A stretch of 64,000 nucleotides of DNA from Acetobacter sacchari (GCF_017377715.1 NZ_JAFVMF010000008.1:62001-126000), one strand, 5' to 3'; counted from the first letter of the stretch, positions 41,852 to 51,115 are shown. A program made the numbers and translations. Notes: generated by a model from the letters alone, not told the origin.

Positions 41852-42092
41852 AGGGTCTGTACCGTTATTGTTGCGATTTGAGCTGGCGTGACTGTGGCCG
41901 TAAGAATTGCGATCTGAGTAAACATCAGATCGCCTTAAGCTGTGAAGGCGTAAAGAATTTACTCGAGGGGTGTATTGTTTTTTTCTACGATTTTTTATTC
42001 ATAAGCCTTGTGATTTTCAATTTTCTGTGCGTGGAAAAATGGCTCCCATATTGGGTTCATGCAGATCAAGCTAATTTATAGGACTTGGACTT

Positions 42093-42701
42093 GTGTTATA
42101 TGATCGGGATGGAGTTCGTAAGGGGGGAATCTATAGTGTTCATCTTGAGCACCTGATTTTTATGAGTCCACCGCTGCGCAAGGTGTTGGACGCGTGGTCG
42201 GCTATTGACTTGAAGAATTGCTGGTTGGTGGCGGGATGTCTTGCTCAAACGGTGTGGAACGAGAAATTCGGATTTCTTCTTGAACACGGTGTTTTAGATC
42301 TGGACCTGGTGTATTTCGATTCGACCGACATTTCCGCATATAGTGAACAACAAAATTCTGAGCGCGTTCGCAGCGTTCTTTCTGACCTTCCTCTCCGGGT
42401 TGATGTAAAGAATGAAGCCAGGGTTCACGTCTGGTATAAGGAAAAATTCGGCTATTCAATTGCGCCATATCGTTCCGTCACAGACGCGATTGACACGTTT
42501 CCGACAACGGCGACAGCAGCGGGGATTCGCCCGAGAGAGGATGACATTGAGGTTTATGCGCCATTTGGTTTGACGGATATGTTCGGCGGCATTGTCCGAG
42601 CGAACAAACGGCAGATCACGGCACAGATTTATGAAGCCAAGGTGTCGCGATGGCTTTCTCATTGGCCGAATTTACAAATTGTTCCGTGGGACGAGACCTG
42701 A
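42093..42701 (+). CDS. Nucleotidyltransferase family protein (DUF925/COG3575-like)
   Basis: The product contains WLVAGCLAQTVWNEKFG and a LDLDLVYFD segment, matching the NTase-fold core in which the paired Asp would bind metal. The later APYRSVTDAIDTFPTTATAAGIR and FGLTDMFGGIVRANK segments also fit this uncharacterised family. Substrate and role are unknown. Length is 202 residues from a GTG at 42093; an ATG at 42162 (MSPPLRKVL) is an equally good start. Base composition is clearly lower in GC than the neighbouring genes, suggesting acquisition. Confidence 0.75.
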   Translation: MLYDRDGVRKGGIYSVHLEHLIFMSPPLRKVLDAWSAIDLKNCWLVAGCLAQTVWNEKFGFLLEHGVLDLDLVYFDSTDISAYSEQQNSERVRSVLSDLPLRVDVKNEARVHVWYKEKFGYSIAPYRSVTDAIDTFPTTATAAGIRPREDDIEVYAPFGLTDMFGGIVRANKRQITAQIYEAKVSRWLSHWPNLQIVPWDET

Positions 42702-42907
42702 ACGATCCGTGTACCGGAACGAACGGCGTAAGCTCAGCATCCAAGATATGAGCGGCGGTGTATTCAGGTGCACGGCTATTTTTCTTCGTCGTGGAGAATA
42801 GTGGACGTCGCGCGCTAGTTGGGTATAGTCTACGAATTACAACTTTTATTGTCTTCATTTATTGTCTGGAAACGTTAGGTGGTGACGCATGGTTGCTGTT
42901 TTTTACG

Positions 42908-43474
42908 CTACTTGACAGCAGCATAGATGAAGCAGTCACGTGGAGAAGAACTGACATTGGGATGAACGATATAACGGCGGAGGACGCCTTCACGCGTCAA
43001 TCCAGCTTTTTCCATGGCGCGGGCAGATCCTACGTTCTCCACGTCACAAATGCCGCTAACTCTGAAGCACTCTCTCTGAGACAGCATTAATTTTACAGTC
43101 GTTTTCAGGACATCAGTCATGACGCCGCGTCCCCACCACGGTCGCGCCAATACATACCCGACCTCTACGTGAAACGGCTTGATCTGGCGTAGAGAAAGCA
43201 AGCCACGAAAGCTGGTTTCTTTGGTGTCGTAGACTGAATATGTTCTGCTGACTTCCGGCGGTGTAGAAATGCAGGCGGCAACGAACTCCTTCGTCTTTGA
43301 CAGACGTTTATGTGGGACCCAGATCGTATATCGTGACACTTCAGGATACTGCGCGTAGCCATTAAATATGTTCTCCGCATCCTCCATGGATAAAGGGCGA
43401 AGAACATGGTCAGGAGAGTGAAAGCGGTCGGGTAGCATGGCAGCGACTATGGGCGTCGCAAAACTGAAACGCAA
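42908..43474 (-). CDS. GNAT-family N-acetyltransferase (RimJ/RimL-like)
   Basis: Acetyl-CoA-dependent acetyltransferase of unknown substrate. The typical order is seen: LRPLSMEDAENIFNGYAQ, a VEVGYVLARPWWGRGVMTD acetyl-CoA-binding segment, and VENVGSARAMEKAGLTREGVLRRY. Length is 188 residues; an internal ATG 13 codons in is an alternative start. GC is low, as in the adjacent nucleotidyltransferase gene. It stands alone on the minus strand in the patch separating the housekeeping block from the secretion block. Confidence 0.85.
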   Translation of the reverse strand: MRFSFATPIVAAMLPDRFHSPDHVLRPLSMEDAENIFNGYAQYPEVSRYTIWVPHKRLSKTKEFVAACISTPPEVSRTYSVYDTKETSFRGLLSLRQIKPFHVEVGYVLARPWWGRGVMTDVLKTTVKLMLSQRECFRVSGICDVENVGSARAMEKAGLTREGVLRRYIVHPNVSSSPRDCFIYAAVK

Positions 43475-43724
43475 GAATATGCGGTCGTCGGATCCGTCTG
43501 ACGCCCGGCGACCGGTATAAGGTGCGTTCGTTCCCAGATTTGGGACGATTTTCGCTATATCGGAGATACACCTGTCTGGCCGAGCGTTATTCGATTATCA
43601 AATTTTCTGTAATATATATCTATAATAGAGCGCAATGTTCGATTCCAGGGTGACTGTTCGGATGTCTTTACATCAAACGACGTATCGCTATTGCCCCTGA
43701 TAAGGACCGGACCGTAGCGCCTAA

Positions 43725-44318
43725 TCACCACGCTAGGTGGGGGTCGGTCTTCTTGGTCTTGAGAATTTTGACGGCGCGGATATTGGGTTTCTTCTCCTCA
43801 GTCGGAGCGGCTCCTGAGGACATGAATGTAGGCGCGAGCGAGGTCGTTTCTGAATCGCGACGCAATGTCACCTCTTTTCCGGTAATTGCCGTGACGGTCC
43901 AGTCATTGATCGTTTGCCCAACGACCCGTGGCTTGCTGCGCGAGTCTGCCGGACCGTCATGAAAGATGGCGGTCCAGCGTCCGTCTCGTCCGACAATGCC
44001 GGATAATCTCAAGGCGTCACGCGACTGTGCGGCGTCACCTTTGGGCCGTCGGTCGGGTTCGAACAGAGGACGATCCAGTAAAGCAGTGGCGACGGCGCCG
44101 AGAGGTTCTTCCGGCGCGGCGGAATCCGTAGTCTCCGTTGAAGCATTATCCGCATCGGGTCCCGACGGAGGTGTTTCCGGCGTGGTTGGTCCATCCGCCG
44201 GATGGGGCGGGGCGCCGCTTGCCACTTGGCCGGGGCCGTGCGCGGGAGCTTCGGCGCGTGCGTATGCGACGGAAAGCTGGGTCGCGAAGAGAAAGACGAC
44301 AAACCGAAGAACGTTCAT
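43725..44318 (-). CDS. GspC/GspN-like type II secretion periplasmic protein
   Basis: The N-terminus is a signal peptide or anchor (about residues 3-21). A Pro-rich stretch follows, then a domain like the HR domain of T2SS GspC/GspN: ALLDRPLFEPDRRP, RLSGIVGRDGRWTAIF, then RVVGQTINDWTVTAITGKEVTLRR. Known GspC links the inner-membrane platform to the secretin. Its ATG overlaps the P-type ATPase stop as ATGA, so it is translated from the SPFH/ATPase operon, not from the gsp operons. Length is 197 residues. The family call is moderate; C and N cannot be separated with confidence. Confidence 0.65.
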   Translation of the reverse strand: MNVLRFVVFLFATQLSVAYARAEAPAHGPGQVASGAPPHPADGPTTPETPPSGPDADNASTETTDSAAPEEPLGAVATALLDRPLFEPDRRPKGDAAQSRDALRLSGIVGRDGRWTAIFHDGPADSRSKPRVVGQTINDWTVTAITGKEVTLRRDSETTSLAPTFMSSGAAPTEEKKPNIRAVKILKTKKTDPHLAW

Positions 44319-46294
44319 CTGGTTTTCGTTTCCTTGCCCGGGCTGTTTTCGTCGAAACGCAGCAGCCGGCCCGCGTTCGCCAGTCCAGCCAGCGTCGAAG
44401 CATTGTGCAGCAATGCCGCCATTACCGCTCCCTGCGCGCCCAGCAGGTTGAAGGCGGCCATGCCGATCAGGATCGCGGTCCAGCCGACGCCCATGCCGAC
44501 ATTGGTCTGAATGGTGCGGCGGCATCGGCGGCTCAGACGGATAGCCGTTCCGAGGCGGTGCAAGTTGGGCTGCATGAGCACGAGGTCGGACGAACTGAGA
44601 GCTACGTCGGTGCTTTCCGCTCCCATCGCGACGCCAACGGCGCCCGCACGTAGGGCTAAGGCGTCGTTGATGCCGTCTCCGACCACGAGCGGGCGGCGGC
44701 CCGCTTCGATTTCCTCCAGAACGCATCCCATTTTTTCTGCCGGAAGCACTTCCGCCCGGATTTCGGAGACGCCGACGTCGCGCCCGACACGCTCGGCGAC
44801 CGCGCGGCGATCCCCTGTCAGCAGGATTTGTCGGGTCAGCCCCATAGCGCGCAGTTCTTCCATCGCATCGGCGGCCTCATCGCGCGGCCGGTCAGACAAC
44901 AGGATCCAGCCCAGGAACCGGTTGTCCATTCCCAGACACACCATCGGGCCACTGTGCTCGGGCGCGGGGCCGGGATCGACGCCCGCCTCGATCAGCAGGG
45001 CTGGACGTCCCATGCGCAGGATGGCGCCGTCGGACAGAGTGACTCGCATGCCCAGGCCGTGCAGTTCTTCCGCGTCGTGGGGTTGTATCTGCGGCGCCTC
45101 CGGGCGGCTGCGATGAAGTGCGCGGCTGACGGGATGGGCGCTCAGCGCACCGATCGAAGCCGCTCGGTCGAGAAGTAAGACCTCGCTGACGCCGAGGGCG
45201 GGAAGCGCGCGCTCCAGTGAGAGCTGACCCGTGGTCAGGGTGCCGGTCTTGTCGATGATAAGCGAGTCCACGTCCGCCAGATGTTCGAGGAAGGCGGTTC
45301 CCTTGATCAGAATTCCGTGCCGGGCGGCGACCGCGATTGAGGCGATGGATGCGGCGGGAGCGGCCAGCACCACGGCGCAGGGGCATGACGCGACAAGCAC
45401 TGCGAGCATGGCTGCCGTCGATCCGGAAGCGAACCAGACGGCGGCCGCCACGGTCATGATCAACGCCATATAGGAACCGGCGTAGCGCTCCAGCAGGCGC
45501 GTGAGCGGCGGCTTGGCGTCTTCTGCGACCTCCATCAGGGCGATGATCTGCCCGAGCGCGGTGTCATCTCCGATCCGTGTGACTTCGACCGTCAATATGC
45601 CGGACAGGTTGATGGACCCGGCGAGAACATGGGCGCCTGCAGCGACCTCTACCGGCGCGGACTCGCCTGTCAGAGACGCCATGTCCAGCGACGACTGGCC
45701 GTCGAGAATGAGGCCGTCCGCCAGCAGTCTGTCGCCCGCGCGCAGTTCGAGCCTGTCGCCGACGCGCAGGTCGGTGGCGGAAACGGCTTCGGCGGCGCCG
45801 TCGGGGCGGATGCGTAGCGTCGTCGTGTCAACCAGTCGTTCAAGCGCTCTGATCGCCTCCTGCGAGCCGAGCAGCGAGCGCTCTTCAAGGATGTGGCCTG
45901 CGATCATGATGATCGGAAGGAGGGCGGCGGTCAGCAGGTCGCCAGCCGCCCAGGAGGCCAGCATGGCGACCGCGACCAGTTGGTCGGTCAATCCATGCAG
46001 CGACGGGTGACGCAGGCTGGCGATTGAGGCGGCGAGGATTGGTGGGGCGACCAGCACGGCGGCGGCGGCAGACGCCAGATCCGGCAGGGCGCTGTCGCCA
46101 CCGACAAGAAAGCGCCATGCTACAGCGACAGCGAGAAGCCAGCATGCGACCATCGCCAGCGTTAACCGCATGCCAAACGCCCAACGCTCCGCGCGCGTCG
46201 TCAGGGGGACGGTCGCTGCGTCTCGCGCCGCCTCCGCACGCTGTTCCAGTCCGCGAAGTGCGTTGGGCGCGGCGGAAAAGGCGCTGGCGCTCAT
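44315..46294 (-). CDS. P1B-type (heavy-metal) P-type ATPase without N-terminal metal-binding domain
   Basis: Membrane cation pump. The core is complete: TGES at 209-212, the membrane metal site SCPCAVVLAAP (CPC 304-306), the phosphorylated Asp348 in DKTGTLT, the SAHPVSRAL HP motif (387-388) and GDGINDALALR. The 659-residue protein opens with a short charged N-terminus in place of the usual HMA domain. The last helix reads LLHNASTLAGLANAGRLL, with no Asp where ZntA has one, so the metal cannot be named. The ATG at 46292-46294 overlaps the SPFH gene stop as ATGA. Coupling to SPFH genes and a gsp-like gene is unusual. Confidence 0.92.
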   Translation of the reverse strand: MSASAFSAAPNALRGLEQRAEAARDAATVPLTTRAERWAFGMRLTLAMVACWLLAVAVAWRFLVGGDSALPDLASAAAAVLVAPPILAASIASLRHPSLHGLTDQLVAVAMLASWAAGDLLTAALLPIIMIAGHILEERSLLGSQEAIRALERLVDTTTLRIRPDGAAEAVSATDLRVGDRLELRAGDRLLADGLILDGQSSLDMASLTGESAPVEVAAGAHVLAGSINLSGILTVEVTRIGDDTALGQIIALMEVAEDAKPPLTRLLERYAGSYMALIMTVAAAVWFASGSTAAMLAVLVASCPCAVVLAAPAASIASIAVAARHGILIKGTAFLEHLADVDSLIIDKTGTLTTGQLSLERALPALGVSEVLLLDRAASIGALSAHPVSRALHRSRPEAPQIQPHDAEELHGLGMRVTLSDGAILRMGRPALLIEAGVDPGPAPEHSGPMVCLGMDNRFLGWILLSDRPRDEAADAMEELRAMGLTRQILLTGDRRAVAERVGRDVGVSEIRAEVLPAEKMGCVLEEIEAGRRPLVVGDGINDALALRAGAVGVAMGAESTDVALSSSDLVLMQPNLHRLGTAIRLSRRCRRTIQTNVGMGVGWTAILIGMAAFNLLGAQGAVMAALLHNASTLAGLANAGRLLRFDENSPGKETKTR

Positions 46295-47442
46295 TGGGCG
46301 TTTCCCTGGGCTTGGGGCGCTGTCGGGGAAATCGAGAGAATGGTCTGGCCGGTTCCGGGGGCGACGCTGGTGATTTCTCCGACGCGGGACATGAAAACGG
46401 CGACGCGATCGCGCCACGCCTTTAGCGCGGCGGCGTCCCGCACGGGTTGCAGGGCGTCGGCTGCCGCGGTTTCGTCAGCGGAAATGGTTGCCGTCGAGGC
46501 CGAAGCTTGCCGGACCATTTCCTCGGCCGCGGCGGATGCGTCTGTCTGGAGGCGATCTCGTTCGCGATTGGCGTTCTGAATGACTCGTTCCGCGTCGGTG
46601 CGAGCCGCAGCGACGCCCTGCGCGGAGACCTGCTCCGCTGTGAGGACCTGATCAAACGCTTCTTTCGCGCGCGGCGGCAGGATCGGCACAAGGTCTATCC
46701 GCGTGACCTCGATCCCGAGATCAGCATTGGGTCCCGTCAGTGCGCGAAGGCGCGCGTTCACTTCGTCCATCAAGGCCTGTCGGAGGGCTGTGCGTCGCCG
46801 GGTGGTCGCTTCGTCGGCGCCGGTTTCGCCGCCGCCCGAACGCATGACCAGAAAGTCTCCGATCGGGTGGGATGCGGCGATGTGGGTGGCGGCGGCGTAG
46901 AACGTTCGGCGTAGCGCGGGCGGCGCGTGTCGTTGGGCCTGCATATAGGCGACGGGCCGAACCACCTTATAGAACAATGTCGCGTCCAGCCTGACGATGT
47001 TCCCGTCGCCGGTCAGCAGATAACTGGAGTTCGCCGCGTCACGGTTCTTTTCCATGTGCAGCCAGTCGTCGGATTCCTGAAGTTCGAGGTCGGTTTCGTC
47101 GCTGGCGTAGGCCGTGTTGTCGCGGGTGACGCGCAATGAAATCTGGTGATCGCTGGACGGCAGAAGCGTCACTTCCTCGAATGGGCGCGGCAGAGCGACG
47201 ACGAGGCCGGAGCGTCGGACGTCGACGACTTTCCCGTAAAGGATCACGACGGCGGTGCTGTCGGTCGGGACGGAGCGCACGTTTCCGGTTAGCCAGAAAA
47301 GTCCAAGAAGCGCTGTTACGGCGGCAAGCAGCAAGAAGGTGAAGCGGACGGTCTGCTCCAGCGGGCCAGAGATCAGCACGGGCGCGATGGACGTGTCTCC
47401 GTGGGCTTGATCGACGGGGAGGGGACGGGCGGAGGCGGACAT
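46291..47442 (-). CDS. SPFH-domain protein, HflK-like (third of three)
   Basis: Predicted single-pass membrane protein: a membrane segment at about residues 31-53, an SPFH/band-7 domain (VPTDSTAVVILYGKVVDVRRSG and on), then an Ala-rich coiled coil (ARTDAERVIQNANRERDRL). HflK/HflC form a large cage around FtsH in E. coli. This is a third SPFH member in one operon, of which E. coli has two. Length is 383 residues. Its ATG overlaps the preceding stop as TAATG, and its stop overlaps the ATPase start. Confidence 0.82.
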   Translation of the reverse strand: MSASARPLPVDQAHGDTSIAPVLISGPLEQTVRFTFLLLAAVTALLGLFWLTGNVRSVPTDSTAVVILYGKVVDVRRSGLVVALPRPFEEVTLLPSSDHQISLRVTRDNTAYASDETDLELQESDDWLHMEKNRDAANSSYLLTGDGNIVRLDATLFYKVVRPVAYMQAQRHAPPALRRTFYAAATHIAASHPIGDFLVMRSGGGETGADEATTRRRTALRQALMDEVNARLRALTGPNADLGIEVTRIDLVPILPPRAKEAFDQVLTAEQVSAQGVAAARTDAERVIQNANRERDRLQTDASAAAEEMVRQASASTATISADETAAADALQPVRDAAALKAWRDRVAVFMSRVGEITSVAPGTGQTILSISPTAPQAQGNAQ

Positions 47443-48467
47443 TACCGTTTTTCCGTCGCGGCCCGGATGGCGTCCTGCGGGATAACGGGAGAGGGAAGCA
47501 CGTCCAGAACGGTGCGTCCGGCGCCGGGCAGGCCGGTGAGGACGTTGAAGGGTGCGGCGTCCGTGCGCATCACGAGCCGCGTATTACGCCCAGCGATCTC
47601 ATTGATTGTGTCGAGCGTGCGCAGCGCCGCGTAAAGATCGGGCGCCTTGCCGTAACTTTCGGCGTAAATCGCGGCGGCCTGCGCGTGCGCCTTTGCTTCG
47701 GTGATAGCCGCCTCCGCTTTCGCGCGGGCGACGATAATGCGTGCATCGCGCTCTGCGTCAGCCTTGATCGCAGCCGCCTTGCGCAGGCCTTCCGCCGTAC
47801 GCGCAGCTGCCACTGTCTCCCGCTCCGCGCGCATTCTCGCAACTGTGGCGCTTAGGGTTTCGGCAGGCAGGCTCAGGCGTTCGACGCCGACCTGCTCTAT
47901 ACGCACGCCATAAATCGCCTCCGCCTGAGGTCGAATTACTGCGAGAAGTTTCTTTTCGAATTTGCCAGTTTTCACAGCGGCGGGGACGGTGTTGATAAGA
48001 TCGCCCAGCGCGAAATCGCTGGCGACGATCTGCAAGGTCGAACCAAGCAGGGAGCGGAGCTGACGAGCGGCCTCGTCCGGGTCGTTTCCCGTCGCCCTGA
48101 GAAAGTGTTTTATCTGATCGGGATCGTTCTGGATTGACCATACGATGAACGCCTGCACGAGAACGCGTAGCCCGTCACGGGTGCCAACGTCCTGCAAGCC
48201 GCCGGATGTGGTGCGCGTCTGCATGTCCACCGTTTGCGCCATTTCCAGCGGGGCGGGCATTTTCCATGTCAGACCGGGCGATGTCTGCACGCGGACAGGG
48301 GCTCCGAAGCGGGTGACGACCACGGCTTGCCCGGATGAGACTGTAAGCGACGTTGCGGCGAGCAGCGCGGCGCCAAAAACTGCGCCTGCGAGCGTAAATC
48401 TGCCAAGCGTCGCGCCAAAGGTGGCGTTGCGGGAAGCGTCGGCGGCGTGGGATGCGTGTCCGCTCAT
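47442..48467 (-). CDS. SPFH-domain protein, HflC-like
   Basis: One membrane segment (about residues 25-45) precedes an SPFH domain (SSGQAVVVTRFGAPVRVQTSPGL), then the HflC-like VRIEQVGVERLSLPAETLSATVARM and a long Ala/Glu coiled coil with AESYGKAPDLYAALRTLD. This matches the HflC architecture at 341 residues. It probably oligomerises with its two SPFH neighbours. It overlaps the upstream gene by 4 bp. No hflX or protease gene is adjacent, so it may not be the housekeeping HflC. Confidence 0.85.
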   Translation of the reverse strand: MSGHASHAADASRNATFGATLGRFTLAGAVFGAALLAATSLTVSSGQAVVVTRFGAPVRVQTSPGLTWKMPAPLEMAQTVDMQTRTTSGGLQDVGTRDGLRVLVQAFIVWSIQNDPDQIKHFLRATGNDPDEAARQLRSLLGSTLQIVASDFALGDLINTVPAAVKTGKFEKKLLAVIRPQAEAIYGVRIEQVGVERLSLPAETLSATVARMRAERETVAAARTAEGLRKAAAIKADAERDARIIVARAKAEAAITEAKAHAQAAAIYAESYGKAPDLYAALRTLDTINEIAGRNTRLVMRTDAAPFNVLTGLPGAGRTVLDVLPSPVIPQDAIRAATEKR

Positions 48468-50332
48468 TTCGTGTCCAAATTGTCATGAGGGGCGGAAGGC
48501 GACGTCGCGCCTGCGCGCATGTCGAGCAGGGCGTTCTGAACTTTGGCGTCAAGGACGGTGATGTTGGCCCCGGCCAGACCGCGTTTCAGGTTCGCGAGAT
48601 AGCGCTCCAGAAGGAAGGCGCGTCCTCCGACACGCCACGCGACGGCGTCTCCGTCCATGCGGGTCGCGTCCGCTTCTGCCGTGCTGCGGATCGACTGCGC
48701 CTGCGCCGTAGCCTGCGCTTCGTCGGTATAGGAATCCCTCGCGGCGAGAGCGTGCGTTTCTTCCGCGCGTGCGTTCTCCTCTGATATCGACGTTCGCGCC
48801 TTGATCTCGGCCGCTTGCACGAGACGCCACGCTTTCGCGGCGGCGGCGGGCGGCTGCACGGAGTCAACAAGAACCACGACGACTTCCAGCCCGGAGCGAT
48901 GGGAGTCCAGATCTTGCTGCAGGTTACGCGACAGGGTTTCCGCGATGTGTTCCCGTCGGGTGGCCATTACGCCATCAAGTGTCTCCGACGCGAAAAAATC
49001 GACGAACCGACGTTGTGCCAGAGATCGTAATAAAGTTTCCGGAGAAGCTACCGTGTAGAGCGAGTCCATGGCTCCTTGATCGGAGAGGCGCACGCGATAC
49101 AGAACGCGCAGATTGGCGGTCATCGTCTCAAACCCGGCGCGTCCGTCGCTCTGCGTCCGGGCGACGAGGTACGACGCATCTTCGGGCGATCCATCCCAGA
49201 GGCGATTGGCGCTGTCGGGTGGCTCGCCCTCTGCGTTGGAAACGTCCGAGGCTCTGGCTGCGGCAGTCGCGTCTGCCACCGCCAGAGAGTGGATGGCGCC
49301 GAATTCGACAAGACGCACCCGCCCTAGCGGCGCGGGCAGGGTGACGTGCAGGCCGGGGCGAAGCACGGCTGTGGGGACCCCGAAGCGTTCGTAGACCCCC
49401 CTTTGGTTCTGGGGGATCTGTACGACGCCGCTTCCGGCCCAGGTCAACAGCAGCATCGCCAGCGCAACCGGCGGCGTGGCCCGGCGCACGAAAGCGAGAG
49501 CCCAGCTTCGTTCAAAGTCCAGCCCGAACTTCCGTCGAAGTATGTCTCCAATACGCGTCGGGGTCAGAGCGCGTGGCGCCGAGAAGGCAACGACGTCGAC
49601 GCAGGAGCGGGCGGTCCGCGCTTCTGCGGGCGGAACGAAAAGGGCGGCGACGAGGCGCAGGGTTATCTCGCACGATCCATACACTACGAGTCCGGCAGGA
49701 ACTTTCCACAGCCACGCTGGCGGCGTTCCCCCTCCGGCAAGGTCGCCGAGCAGCAACCCTGCGAGTAGCAGCACACAGAGGCACAGACGTAGCACGCCTG
49801 GCACGCCGGACACGGGCCGCAGCACGGCTGTCGGGCGCGTCGTTAGAAAACGTTCGGCCAGAAGAAGCACGAAGGCGAAGGCAATTACGCCGGTGGCGAG
49901 CGGACCTGCTGCGGGAATTACGCCTGATGTAGGGAGCGACGCTCGTGTAAGCGCGCGTGAAGCGGATGCAAATGACAGCGCTAGGCAGGGTGTAAGCAGA
50001 ACTGCTTGTGGCCAGAGAGGGATTTTCCGGTCGGGCGACCGGATCGCGCGGAGCAGGGGCAGCGCGGAGAAAGTTGCGCCGCAGGTCAGGACGAACGATG
50101 CAACGACCGCACCGGACAGCGGACTGCGGAGTACAAGGTCCGCGAACGCGGTATGCGCGGCCGCAGGACGCAAGGCGGCTCCGCGCACTACGAAAGTCGC
50201 GAGAGCGCCGATAAGGGACGTCGCGCCCGTGAGAGCCAGAATGCGCGTCAGGGACCGCGTCGCCGCAGAGGAAGGCGCGGTGGGCGGAGCCGCAGTCGTG
50301 GCGGCGGTGTGGGGCGTCGAAAAATCCGCCAA
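48464..50332 (-). CDS. HflK-like SPFH protein with polytopic N-terminal membrane domain
   Basis: The C-terminal half is HflK-like: a membrane helix at about 288-305, the SPFH start VVQIPQNQRGVYERFGVPTAVLRPGLHVTLP, LRVLYRVRLSD, and the HflK-type VVVVLVDSVQPPAAAAKAW with a downstream coiled coil. The first 280 residues add about six further hydrophobic segments of no recognised family. Typical HflK is near 400 residues with one helix; this is 622. It starts the five-gene operon, 96 bp after the dioxygenase gene. Confidence 0.82.
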   Translation of the reverse strand: MADFSTPHTAATTAAPPTAPSSAATRSLTRILALTGATSLIGALATFVVRGAALRPAAAHTAFADLVLRSPLSGAVVASFVLTCGATFSALPLLRAIRSPDRKIPLWPQAVLLTPCLALSFASASRALTRASLPTSGVIPAAGPLATGVIAFAFVLLLAERFLTTRPTAVLRPVSGVPGVLRLCLCVLLLAGLLLGDLAGGGTPPAWLWKVPAGLVVYGSCEITLRLVAALFVPPAEARTARSCVDVVAFSAPRALTPTRIGDILRRKFGLDFERSWALAFVRRATPPVALAMLLLTWAGSGVVQIPQNQRGVYERFGVPTAVLRPGLHVTLPAPLGRVRLVEFGAIHSLAVADATAAARASDVSNAEGEPPDSANRLWDGSPEDASYLVARTQSDGRAGFETMTANLRVLYRVRLSDQGAMDSLYTVASPETLLRSLAQRRFVDFFASETLDGVMATRREHIAETLSRNLQQDLDSHRSGLEVVVVLVDSVQPPAAAAKAWRLVQAAEIKARTSISEENARAEETHALAARDSYTDEAQATAQAQSIRSTAEADATRMDGDAVAWRVGGRAFLLERYLANLKRGLAGANITVLDAKVQNALLDMRAGATSPSAPHDNLDTK

Positions 50333-50428
50333 TGGTCGCTCGCGTGGTCCCGTGATCGAAGAAAAGACAGGCGGATTTATAGAAGTGTTACAGGAGGTGT
50401 TTGTGACAATCCCATGAAATGATAACCT

Positions 50429-51115
50429 TCACGCATCGCACCATTGCCGGACGAGGTTGTGATACACGTTGGTCAGCGAAAGAACCGCCGGATCGTCAGG
50501 TTGCGTTCGGCTCCGCAGGTCGATGATCGATCTGTCCAGAGCGAAGAGCAGTGACCGTGACGCGGCGTCTCGCACGAGCGACTGTATCCAGAAAAACGAG
50601 GCGACTCTGTTGCCGCGCGTCACGGGTGTTACGCGGTGCAGCATGGTGGTTGGATAGACGATCATGTCTCCGGCGGGCAGGCGGATCAGTTCCGATCCGG
50701 AGTCCGTCACCAGCTCAAGCTCACCGTCGTCATACTCTTCGGGATCGCTGAGGAAGAGCGTCGCCGAGAGATCGGCCCGCATCATCTGTCCGTTCGCGCC
50801 GGGGATGGTCTGCACCGAATTGTCGACGTGCAGGCCGTAGGTCATGCCTTCTTCATAACGATTGAACATGGGCGGGTAGATGAGGCGGGGCAGGGCAAGG
50901 CTGCGAAACAGCAGACCGTCGGATAAGGCCTGAAGGATAACGGCGCGCGCAGCTGCCGCCTTCGTGCACTCGGGTGCGAGTTGCATGTTTTTCTTGCTAT
51001 GGGCGGCCTGTGGCCCGGCGGTCGAGCGTCCGTCCACCCACGAACCGGCGGCCACAAGACGCCGACATTCGGCGACCTGATCCGGTGTCAGAATTTCCGG
51101 AATATGTACGGGCAT
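50429..51115 (-). CDS. PKHD-type Fe(II)/2-oxoglutarate dioxygenase (PiuC/YbiX family)
   Basis: Predicted Fe(II)/2OG hydroxylase. The iron triad is His96-x-Asp98 (GLHVDNS) and His160 (TTMLHRVTPV), and Arg170 should bind 2-oxoglutarate. YPPMFNRYEEGMTYG and DPEEYDDGELELV are typical of the PiuC/YbiX family, whose members usually sit beside TonB siderophore receptors; none is present here. Length is 228 residues. It lies on the same strand between the phosphoesterase and SPFH genes, and a terminator-like hairpin separates it from the former. Confidence 0.92.
   Translation of the reverse strand: MPVHIPEILTPDQVAECRRLVAAGSWVDGRSTAGPQAAHSKKNMQLAPECTKAAAARAVILQALSDGLLFRSLALPRLIYPPMFNRYEEGMTYGLHVDNSVQTIPGANGQMMRADLSATLFLSDPEEYDDGELELVTDSGSELIRLPAGDMIVYPTTMLHRVTPVTRGNRVASFFWIQSLVRDAASRSLLFALDRSIIDLRSRTQPDDPAVLSLTNVYHNLVRQWCDA

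Noticed and set aside
41878..42081. 67-codon frame in the low-GC patch
   Set aside because: Hydrophobic C-terminus but no plausible start context or homology that I recognise; left as non-coding.
42758..43090. 110-codon plus-strand frame opposite the end of the GNAT gene
   Set aside because: Overlaps the GNAT coding region and has no ribosome-binding site or family match.
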